Assembly (NCBI GenBank): GCA_002317385.1
Contig: DCJH01000001.1
Coordinates: 1-64,000 of the forward strand
Direction: 5' to 3'
DNA from: Prevotella sp. UBA1705
Lineage (GTDB): Bacteria > Bacteroidota > Bacteroidia > Bacteroidales > Bacteroidaceae
DNA: 64,000 nucleotides
How positions within the stretch are numbered: position 1 is the stretch's first letter; every line of letters begins with the position of its first letter. Both the position numbers and the translations under genes were made by a program. This document shows positions 27,361 to 34,277 of this stretch, one piece after another. The notes under the pieces are model-generated. The model did no database searches. It saw nothing but the letters and a program-made list of their open reading frames with translations, and was not told the DNA's origin.

Positions 27361-27443
27361 CGGTGTCGTAGGCCCATATGGTCGCACCCCAGCGGGCGAC
27401 TGTCACCACCTATATATAATAAGGTGAAGCAACCATCGAAACA

Positions 27444-28631
27444 ATGAATTATCATCACCATGGAAAGGCAAGGCTCGGGAAGTCCTTGCCTCTCTTGTTT
27501 CTGGTCTGGCTGTGCGCACTCGGCGCCTCGGGCCAGACGCGTTCTGAGCATGAGTTCTACATGGACATCCCGGTCTATGTAGACTCCATCCAGCAGTCGC
27601 TGACCTATCCGTTGGCCTGGCGCAACTACCCCGTGCGCGACCTTTCGGTATGGCGCAAGGCGGCGAGGTCCAAGATTTGGGAACTCATGGGACCCCTCCC
27701 GCCGCGCAGTTATGGCTTCGATATGCAGGTCGAGGCCCGCGAGCGGCGACAGGGCTACGACGCCATGCGCATCTCAGTACAGCTCACTCGCTGGTACAGG
27801 GTGAAGGGATACCTGCTCGTGCCGCATGGCAAGGGCCGGCTTCCGGCCGTGAATCTGCTCCACGACCACGGCGCACACCTCTTTATCGGCAAGGAGAAGA
27901 TGATTCGACCGTTTGCCACAGACACTGCTGTCATCAACGATGCCGACCGCTGGGCGGCCCTGCTCTATGAGGGGCAGTATATGGGCGACTATCTGGCTCG
28001 CCACGGATTCGTGGTGCTTTCGATGGACGCGCCGCTGTGGGGCGACCGCGGACGGCAGGAGGGGGTGGACCGGAAGAAATACGATATCATTGCCGGCAAT
28101 ATGATGATGCTGGGACGAAGCCTCTGTGCGCAGATGCACTGGGACGACGTGCTCAGTACCGACTTCCTGGCCTCACTGCCCAACGTCGACTCCACACGCA
28201 TCGCGGCGGTAGGCTGTTCGATGGGGGCCTATCGGGCATGGATGCTCGCGGCCCTCAGCGACAGGGTGAAATCCACTGCCGCCGTGTGCTGGATGACCAC
28301 CACTGAGGCGCAGCTTTCCACCCGCTACGGACGCCGGGAGAACGGCGGATTTGCCAATTGCATCCCGGGCTTGCGCAACTATATGGACTACCCCGACATA
28401 GCCTCTCTATCGGCTCCGCGCCCTATGCTGCTCATCAATGGCACGCGCGACAAGCTATTTCCAGTGCCCGGTGTCGAGGCTTCATTCCGTTTGATGCACG
28501 GCGTATGGACTGATGCGGGAGTGCCCGAGGCCTTGGAGACTCGCCTGTTGGACCAGCCGCATGAGTGCAACAAGATGGATCAGCAACTCGTGCTCAATTT
28601 CCTGCAGCGCACGATAGGTGGGCAACCGTAG
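27444..28631 (+). CDS. Secreted alpha/beta hydrolase (dienelactone hydrolase/acetyl-esterase-like)
   Basis: A 395-aa exported hydrolase. After a signal peptide (SLPLLFLVWLCALGASGQ) comes an alpha/beta hydrolase with the nucleophile elbow GCSMGAYRAW, acid in NGTRDKLFPVPGV and His in DQPHECNK, giving a complete Ser-Asp-His triad. VKGYLLVPHGKGRLPAVNLLHDHGAH matches the substrate-entrance strand of acetyl-xylan-esterase/Abhydrolase_7-like proteins. A carbohydrate O-acyl esterase role is plausible given the pectin loci nearby but is not proven. It starts 84 bp after the rhodanese gene and may be read through from the same promoter. Confidence 0.82.
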   Translation: MNYHHHGKARLGKSLPLLFLVWLCALGASGQTRSEHEFYMDIPVYVDSIQQSLTYPLAWRNYPVRDLSVWRKAARSKIWELMGPLPPRSYGFDMQVEARERRQGYDAMRISVQLTRWYRVKGYLLVPHGKGRLPAVNLLHDHGAHLFIGKEKMIRPFATDTAVINDADRWAALLYEGQYMGDYLARHGFVVLSMDAPLWGDRGRQEGVDRKKYDIIAGNMMMLGRSLCAQMHWDDVLSTDFLASLPNVDSTRIAAVGCSMGAYRAWMLAALSDRVKSTAAVCWMTTTEAQLSTRYGRRENGGFANCIPGLRNYMDYPDIASLSAPRPMLLINGTRDKLFPVPGVEASFRLMHGVWTDAGVPEALETRLLDQPHECNKMDQQLVLNFLQRTIGGQP

Positions 28632-28868
28632 CACATTACTGTTTTGTTGAAATAACAGAGCATAGAAATGCCTTTTTGTCAGTATTTAATTCCTCTTTTG
28701 ATGGCTATTCTGCCAAACTGTCTGCAATATTAAACCTCATTAACTTTCAGATGCAAGGGCACGGAAGTTGTATCTTACTTCAGTGGAAACCGGAACCTCG
28801 CCGAAAGGCAGGAAAGGGTTACAAACATTTGAAAGTCAAACAATTAAAAATAAAATTAGGAGGTAAAA
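28632..28868. promoter_or_regulatory. Leader region of hsp20
   Basis: The 237-bp gap has a possible weak terminator for the hydrolase gene (CTGTT...AACAG at 28,640-28,659, then GCATAGAAATGC and CTTTTTG). It ends in an AGGAGG Shine-Dalgarno sequence at 28,859-28,864, unusual in this genome where most starts have only AT-rich upstream sequence. No convincing TAnnTTTG promoter was found. Confidence 0.45.
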
Positions 28869-29300
28869 ATGATGTTGTTTCCAGTATTACGTTCAGCAAA
28901 CAATTGGTTAGACAATTCGTTTAACGATTTCTTCAACGATGGTTGGATGGCTAAGGCCCGTGCCACGGCTCCTTCTATCAATGTCAAAGAAAATGAGCAC
29001 GAATATCAAGTAGAGGTTGCTGCCCCTGGCATGACCAAGGATGACTTCAGCCTGAACATCAGCGACGAGGGGTGCCTGGTGATTAAAATGGAGCACAAGA
29101 ACGAGCAGAAGGAGGAAAACAAGGAGGAACACTATCTGCGTCGGGAGTTCTCTTACACCAGCTACCAGCAGGCTTTGGCTCTGCCCAACGATGTGGAGGT
29201 GGAGAAAATTGAGGCTAAAGTGGAAGACGGAGTGCTGCATGTGGTGCTTCCCCGCAAGGCCGAAGAGCAGAAAACCCAGCGCAAGATTGAAGTAGCTTAA
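28869..29300 (+). CDS. hsp20: Small heat-shock protein, Hsp20/IbpA family
   Basis: A 143-aa alpha-crystallin-type holdase chaperone that binds unfolding proteins in the cytoplasm. The alpha-crystallin domain spans about residues 35-130 (SINVKENEHEYQVEVAAPGMTKDDFSLNI in part, ALALPNDVEVEKIEAKVEDGVLHVVLPRK), with the conserved A-x-x-x-n-G-V-L core (EDGVLHVVLP). The N-terminus (LFPVLRSANNWLDNSFNDFF) is the usual short flexible arm. The usual C-terminal IXI motif is not obvious; it ends QRKIEVA. ATG at 28,869 follows AGGAGG at 4-nt spacing. A terminator follows at 29,324. Confidence 0.93.
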   Translation: MMLFPVLRSANNWLDNSFNDFFNDGWMAKARATAPSINVKENEHEYQVEVAAPGMTKDDFSLNISDEGCLVIKMEHKNEQKEENKEEHYLRREFSYTSYQQALALPNDVEVEKIEAKVEDGVLHVVLPRKAEEQKTQRKIEVA

Positions 29301-29323
29301 CGCTTCGCGCATCAGAATTCATG

Positions 29324-29352
29324 GGGCGACCGCCAGTCCGGCCGCCCTTTTT
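29324..29352 (+). terminator. Intrinsic terminator after hsp20
   Basis: GGGCGACC...GGCCGCCC forms an eight-pair stem with one mismatch, followed by TTTTT at 29,348-29,352. Confidence 0.8.
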
Positions 29353-29385
29353 GGTATATTTATCCCACAGAAAGGAACAATAACT

Positions 29386-30189
29386 ATGCAACAAGACCAC
29401 TCACCCCAGCGCATGCCAGCCATCTTTGTGGGCCATGGCAGTCCGATGCTGGCGCTCGAAGACAGTAGCGTGACACGCACGTTAGCCCAAATGGGACGAC
29501 AAATTCTCGACAAGTTTGGCAAGCCGAAGGCCATCCTCATGGTGTCGGCCCATTGGTATAAGGCCGCGAACCTCATCCAGAAGTCGCCGCATCCCAAGCA
29601 GGTGTTCGACATGTACGGTTTCCCGCGAGAGCTCTACGAGGTGAAATATGAGCCGGAGGGCTGCGACGAACTCAGTGATGCCGTGCTGGCGATGCAGGCT
29701 CTTGACGCCAAGATAGACAACACCTGGGGCATAGACCACGGCACGTGGACGCCGCTCATCCACCTGTTTCCCGATGCCGATATCCCCATTGTGCAGTTGT
29801 CGGTCAACGGTGTGATTGGGCCGAAGCAGTGCTACGAGATCGGCAAGCAGTTGTCCCAATTGCGCGACCAAGGATTCCTAATCATGGGATCGGGCAATGT
29901 GGTACACAACCTGAGGGAGGTGGAATGGGAAAATGCCCATGGAACGCCCCAGGCCGAGGCATTCAACGATTTTATCGTGCAGGCCGTGGAGCGTCGCGAC
30001 GACGAGGCGGTAGTGAACTTTGCGCAGCATCCTCTCGGACGCTATGCGGTGCCCACACCCGATCATTTCCTACCCCTGCTCTATATCCTCGGCGCCTCCG
30101 AGGGCGAAAAGCCCACTATATATAATAAGGTGTGCAACCTCGGAACCATGGCGATGACGAGCTTTGTGTTTCAGGGGGAGGAGTTTTGA
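29386..30189 (+). CDS. ygiD: YgiD-type extradiol dioxygenase (LigB superfamily)
   Basis: A 267-aa class III extradiol dioxygenase homologue. The family acts on catecholic substrates such as DOPA; the bacterial YgiD group is known as 4,5-DOPA dioxygenase. Metal ligands are recognisable: His17 in FVGHGSPML, the His in MVSAHWYKA, and GIDHGTWTPLIHLFPDADIPIVQLS. GSGNVVHNLRE and HPLGRYAVPTPDHFLPLLYILGA are further signatures. Length is standard. Monocistronic, placed between the hsp20 terminator and the large inverted repeat at 30,215. Natural substrate here is unknown. Confidence 0.88.
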   Translation: MQQDHSPQRMPAIFVGHGSPMLALEDSSVTRTLAQMGRQILDKFGKPKAILMVSAHWYKAANLIQKSPHPKQVFDMYGFPRELYEVKYEPEGCDELSDAVLAMQALDAKIDNTWGIDHGTWTPLIHLFPDADIPIVQLSVNGVIGPKQCYEIGKQLSQLRDQGFLIMGSGNVVHNLREVEWENAHGTPQAEAFNDFIVQAVERRDDEAVVNFAQHPLGRYAVPTPDHFLPLLYILGASEGEKPTIYNKVCNLGTMAMTSFVFQGEEF

Positions 30190-30214
30190 TGGGGAGTTAA
30201 GGAGTTTTTGATGG

Positions 30215-30323
30215 GGAGTTAAGGAGTTAAGAAGTTAAGGAGTTAAGACATTTGTCCATACGATAGTTTGACCATCGCACAAGCATTTGTCTTAACTCCT
30301 TAACTTCTTAACTCCTTAACTCC
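30215..30323. terminator. Large perfect inverted repeat between convergent genes (bidirectional terminator)
   Basis: 36-bp arms at 30,215-30,250 and 30,288-30,323 are exact reverse complements, separated by 37 bp. Each arm is itself built of short repeats of the form GGAGTTAAG/GAAGTTAAG. It lies between ygiD (rightward) and the pyrophosphatase gene (leftward). Additional partial copies of the motif occur at 30,196-30,214 and 30,350-30,370, and a related run (AACTCCTCATCTCC) is found at 41,440-41,465. Confidence 0.8.
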
Positions 30324-30375
30324 TCAAAGATAATCCCTTATCTTCTGAAGGTTAACTTCTTAACTCCTCAAATTT

Positions 30376-32577
30376 TCATCCTCCAAACGCCACTGTGAGG
30401 CCGGCCATGACGATGCTCACCATCGACATGAGTTTGATGAGGATATTGAGAGAAGGACCAGAGGTATCTTTGAAGGGGTCGCCCACGGTGTCGCCCACAA
30501 TCGTGGCCTTATGACAATCGGAGCCCTTGCCGCCAAAGTTGCCTTCCTCCACATATTTCTTCGCGTTGTCCCACGCACCACCAGCGTTGGCCATGAATAC
30601 GGCGAGGGTGAATCCGGCAGACAATCCGCCTACCAGCAGACCCAGCACGCCAGCCACGCCCAGCACGGCACCCACCACGATGGGGATGATGATGGCGAGC
30701 AACGATGGGAAAATCATCTCTTTCTGAGCACTCAGCGTAGAGATTTCTACGCACCGACCATAGTCGGGCGTGCCCGTTCCTTCGAGTATTCCCTTGATCT
30801 CACGGAACTGGCGGCGCACCTCTTCCACCATCTTGGCAGCAGCGCGACCCACAGCGCCCATGGTCAGACCGCAGAACAAGAAGGCGGCCATGGCACCGAT
30901 AAATGCGCCTACGAGCACCTTCGGGTTCATCAGATTCACCTGGAAATAGTTCATGAAATCGGGTATCGTGGCATTGGTGGCGTCGATGGTCTGGCCGGCT
31001 ACGTTGGTCATAGTCTCACCTACTCGGTGCATGGCAATCTTCACTTCCTCGATATAGGAGGCCAGCAGAGCCAGTGCGGTGAGGGCTGCCGAACCGATGG
31101 CGAATCCCTTGCCCGTAGCGGCTGTGGTGTTGCCGAGGGCGTCGAGAGCGTCGGTACGATGGCGCACCTCCTCGCCCAGCTCGCACATCTCGGCGTTGCC
31201 GCCGGCATTGTCGGCTATCGGACCATAGGCGTCGGTGGCCAGTGTGATGCCCAGTGTAGACAGCATGCCCACGGCTGCGATGCCGATACCATAGAGACCA
31301 ATCTGGATACTATGGGCGCTCATGCTCATATCGAAACCGTTGGCGCAAAGATAACTCATCATGATGGCCACCGAGATGGTGAGCACAGGCACACAGGTGG
31401 AGATCATTCCAGTGCCGATGCCCTTGATGATAACCGTGGCCGAACCCGTGTTTGATGCCTCCGAAATGGCCTGGGTAGGCTTGTAGCTCTGCGAGGTATA
31501 GTATTCGGTGGCCTGTCCGATGATAACGCCGGCTGCCAATCCGCTAATCACAGAGAACGAGATACCCACCCAGTTGTCTATCCTCAGCAGGTAGAGGATA
31601 AAGAATGTGGCTACTGCAATGAGCACGGCAGCGGTGTTGGTGCCGAGTCCGAGCGAGTGGAGCAGGTCTTTCATCGACGCTCCTTCCTTGGTGCGCACCA
31701 GGTAGATGCCCAGCAAACTGAGGAACACGCCTACGGCAGCAATGAGCATCGGGGCCACCACGGCACGCATCTGCATGTCGCCGGCCGATGCGGCGAAAGC
31801 CGTTGCACCGAGCGCAGCCGTACTCAGGATGGAGCCGCAATAGCTCTCATAGAGGTCGGCACCCATGCCTGCCACATCGCCTACGTTGTCGCCCACGTTG
31901 TCGGCGATGGTAGCCGGGTTGCGCGGGTCATCCTCCGGGATATTGGCTTCCACCTTGCCCACGAGGTCGGCACCCACGTCGGCAGCCTTGGTATAGATAC
32001 CTCCACCCACACGGGCAAACAGCGCCTGCGTCGAGGCACCCATGCCGAAGGTAAGCATCGTGGTGGTGATGGTAATCAGTGCCGTATGGTCGCCATGGAT
32101 ATAATGGGTGAGAATGAGGAACCAGATGGCAATGTCGAGCAGTCCGAGACCCACCACCACGAGTCCCATCACGGCACCCGAGCGGAAGGCCACCCTCAGA
32201 CCCTTGTCCAGCGACTGGCGCGCAGCATTGGCCGTGCGGGCGCTGGCGTAGGTAGCGGTCTTCATACCGAAGAATCCAGCCAGTCCGCTAAAGAATCCGC
32301 CAGTGAGGAATGCGAACGGCACCCAGCGGTTCTGCGCATTGAAACCGTAGGCCATCACGGCGAAGATGCCAGCCAGCACAATAAACACAATCAGCACAAT
32401 CTTGTACTGTTGCTTGAGGTAGGCCATCGCACCATGACGCACATACAATGCAATTTCTTTCATCCGAGGTGTGCCCTCGTCCTCTTTCATCATGCTATGA
32501 AAGAAATACCACGCCATCCCGAGTGCGCTGACAGATGCCAGCGGGATAAGCCAAAATACCAAAGGGATATTTTCCAT
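30376..32577 (-). CDS. hppA: Membrane-bound proton/sodium-pumping pyrophosphatase, K+-dependent type
   Basis: A 733-aa integral membrane pyrophosphatase that couples PPi hydrolysis to ion export. About 16 hydrophobic helices are visible. Catalytic motifs: DVGADLVGKVEANIPEDDPRNPATIADNVGDNVGDVAGMGADLYES in pieces, and C-terminal DNAKKYVEEG with SDCHKATIVGDTVGDPFKDTSGPSLNI. In the segment GNTTAATGKGFAIGSAAL an Ala occupies the position that is Lys in K+-independent enzymes, so this one should need K+. Such enzymes in Bacteroidetes often pump Na+, sometimes with H+; sequence alone does not settle this. Transcribed alone from the -7 box at 32,621. Confidence 0.94.
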   Translation of the reverse strand: MENIPLVFWLIPLASVSALGMAWYFFHSMMKEDEGTPRMKEIALYVRHGAMAYLKQQYKIVLIVFIVLAGIFAVMAYGFNAQNRWVPFAFLTGGFFSGLAGFFGMKTATYASARTANAARQSLDKGLRVAFRSGAVMGLVVVGLGLLDIAIWFLILTHYIHGDHTALITITTTMLTFGMGASTQALFARVGGGIYTKAADVGADLVGKVEANIPEDDPRNPATIADNVGDNVGDVAGMGADLYESYCGSILSTAALGATAFAASAGDMQMRAVVAPMLIAAVGVFLSLLGIYLVRTKEGASMKDLLHSLGLGTNTAAVLIAVATFFILYLLRIDNWVGISFSVISGLAAGVIIGQATEYYTSQSYKPTQAISEASNTGSATVIIKGIGTGMISTCVPVLTISVAIMMSYLCANGFDMSMSAHSIQIGLYGIGIAAVGMLSTLGITLATDAYGPIADNAGGNAEMCELGEEVRHRTDALDALGNTTAATGKGFAIGSAALTALALLASYIEEVKIAMHRVGETMTNVAGQTIDATNATIPDFMNYFQVNLMNPKVLVGAFIGAMAAFLFCGLTMGAVGRAAAKMVEEVRRQFREIKGILEGTGTPDYGRCVEISTLSAQKEMIFPSLLAIIIPIVVGAVLGVAGVLGLLVGGLSAGFTLAVFMANAGGAWDNAKKYVEEGNFGGKGSDCHKATIVGDTVGDPFKDTSGPSLNILIKLMSMVSIVMAGLTVAFGG

Positions 32578-32620
32578 GTCGATTTATAGTTTAGTTAGTA
32601 GTAACAAGGTATTAATGAGG

Positions 32621-32628
32621 CAAATATA
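32621..32628 (-). promoter_or_regulatory. -7 box of hppA promoter
   Basis: Minus-strand TATATTTG at 32,628-32,621 lies about 44 bp before the start codon. No clear TTTG box is present at the -33 position. Confidence 0.5.
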
Positions 32629-33159
32629 ATGTATTTTTCTTAATACTAATATGTTTTTACCATAAAAATTTTATCCGAGACCGATGTTTTTAACTTTCCA
32701 TGTGCATTCTACCCGGATTATACCCCCGATTTGTTGATTCAGGGGTAGCAAATGGGACATTTTATTCGGGTATCTCATCAACTTGAAAATTGTTATAGTG
32801 TCATTTTTATGAGGCATTGTTTTGTGTTTTAACAGAGCCAAAATCTTCATATAAGTATAAAAACGGCTCTTTTTATAACACAATGTCAGCTACCCGTTGA
32901 TACACCTATTTCCATTCTTGATACCATTTTGTGTCACCAATAGCTGAACAAGGAAGATGCAAATGTCAAATTAATTAGCCCTATTCGCCTGATTATACGG
33001 CTGATGCGAGCCAACACCAGGCATGTGACAAATTCATGACAGTCTTGTTTCATCCCCAATACCATTTATTAAAATGACGCAAAAATAGTAACCGCAAACG
33101 TTAAGAGATATTGTGCGCGGACACAAAACGTTTAATTTGGTTAAAACTAAGGCCAAATG
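32629..33159. other. AT-rich intergenic region without a gene
   Basis: About 530 bp between hppA and the ncRNA. The only hairpin of note is AGAGCC...GGCTCTTTTTAT at about 32,832-32,876, with a 25-nt loop. A 70-codon leftward frame at 32,671-32,883 has no coding features. I see nothing else. Confidence 0.5.
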
Positions 33160-33191
33160 TTTGGAGCGAGCCCAAATACTCCCTATCTTTG
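33160..33191 (+). promoter_or_regulatory. Promoter of intergenic ncRNA
   Basis: TTTG at 33,160-33,163, a 20-bp spacer and TATCTTTG at 33,184-33,191: an exact consensus promoter. Confidence 0.85.
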
Positions 33192-33197
33192 CACTAT

Positions 33198-33447
33198 CAA
33201 AATTGATAAATCATTTAGGTTATAGGTTAGTAGTATAATTAGGTTTTTAGTTTTCATTAGGTAGAACATTAAGATTGTTCAGTGAGATAGGTTTTAGTTT
33301 TTAAGGTGTAAAAAGATTCAGGTAACTATTGATGCGAGATCGTTGGTGAACGCCGTGAGGCGGGAACCTCCAATCAAGCTCAAACGAGAAAATTCTTTCA
33401 AAAGATATCAAGAAGTCGTGTCGCGAGTGACACGGCTTCTTTTTTTT
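33198..33447 (+). ncRNA. Structured non-coding RNA, about 250 nt, class not identified
   Basis: The interval runs from a perfect promoter to a perfect terminator and has no sensible ORF. The 5' half is rich in repeated AGGTT/TTAGGT motifs. A GC-rich central part (GAACGCCGTGAGGCGGGAACC, about 33,349-33,368) is hairpin-prone. TTGATA near the 5' end (about 33,204) can pair with TATCAA at about 33,406, so the ends may close into one long structure, as in 6S RNA. It lacks the signatures of RNase P RNA, tmRNA or SRP RNA. 6S-like RNA or a Bacteroidales-specific sRNA are the candidates; I cannot choose. Confidence 0.65.
33411..33447 (+). terminator. Terminator of intergenic ncRNA
   Basis: GAAGTCGTGTC and GACACGGCTTC pair around GCGAGT, followed by eight T residues at 33,440-33,447. 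Confidence 0.9.
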
Positions 33448-33584
33448 GATACCCCATGCTGTCTATTCCAGCTTGTCCATGAGGCGCATGCCAGGGCCCA
33501 ACTGCGTGTTCCATCCGTAGAATCGGTCGCACTCCACCATCTCCCTACATGAAGGGCAAAACGGGGGAGTAGCTATCAAAATGA

Positions 33585-33989
33585 AAAGAGGTACTAATCG
33601 CCCGATGATTACTACCTTTTCGTTTACCGATTAGGTAGTAATCGCGCGGCGATTAGTACCTGATGGCGGAAACAACCAGCCTCTCTCCCCTTGCTCCTCC
33701 CCCGAAAGGAGGGGAGTAAAGTGCTCGAAACACCCATTGTTTATCGATGTATGGCGAGCGCACAGTAGGGACATGCCCCGTGCATGTCCGCCACGACGGA
33801 AGGCATAAGAGGGAGAGAACGGGATAAAATGAAATAGTAATAAAGGACAAGGGGGATGGAACCCTCCGGCGGCGCGGACATGCACGGGGCATGTCCCTAC
33901 TGAGCCATCGCCTTCATCCCTCAGAATCTTCAACCTCCAAGCATATCACTCCCCTCCCTACGGGGGAGGGGCGAGGGGGGAGAGGCTTT
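33585..33989. repeat. Composite intergenic repeat, complete: modules A-C-B-C'
   Basis: Module A units start at 33,585, 33,607, 33,629 and 33,651 (88 bp). Module C runs 33,680-33,740 and its inverted partner C' 33,941-33,989 (ends AGCCTCTCTCC / GGGGGGAGAGGCT). Between them is the 136-bp module B pair, 33,765-33,900, with GTAGGGACATGC ends in inverted orientation. The C-to-C' span is 310 bp. It lies between the ncRNA and the 3' end of the leftward peptide gene. It accounts for the short ORFs seen here; 33,448-33,584 shows nothing. Confidence 0.85.
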
Positions 33990-34060
33990 ATAAAAAATAG
34001 AGAGAGGGAGGCAGAATCACTTCTGCTCCCTCTCTCAGGCAATGTATTATCACTTACATT

Positions 34061-34270
34061 TTAATATTCGTAGCCCTGGTCATCCGAATTGCCCCAAGCG
34101 TCGCTCTTCTTGCCGTTGATTTCAAATCCGGGATCTGTGTCGCCGCCAACAACGATTTTCTCTGCGGAATTGCTGCCCATCTTCGTCTGACTGTATTCAG
34201 GCAAAGCGCACTCCGCATAAACATAAATCACCTGGGTCTCGGGAGCTTTATAGTTTCTTTTCATTTGCAT
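34061..34270 (-). CDS. 69-aa peptide, KRxYxxPE family, copy 2
   Basis: Same length as the peptide at 6,051 and homologous to it at both ends. N-terminus MQMKRNYKAPETQVIYVYAE, C-terminus GKKSDAWGNSDDQGYEY, Gly/Asp-rich middle. No signal peptide. It starts 7 bp after the stop codon of the large secreted-protein gene and so is the second gene of that operon; in copy 1 the peptide gene comes first. Function is unknown; the linkage of both copies to a cell-surface or secreted protein suggests a shared role with that partner, but two cases are few. Confidence 0.75.
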   Translation of the reverse strand: MQMKRNYKAPETQVIYVYAECALPEYSQTKMGSNSAEKIVVGGDTDPGFEINGKKSDAWGNSDDQGYEY

Positions 34271-34277
34271 CGGGGGT

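Noticed and set aside
27411..27428. 17-bp match CTATATATAATAAGGTG shared with 30,116-30,132
   Set aside because: One copy is intergenic and the other lies inside the ygiD coding sequence (TIYNKVC); the match is mostly TA-rich and is best explained by chance.
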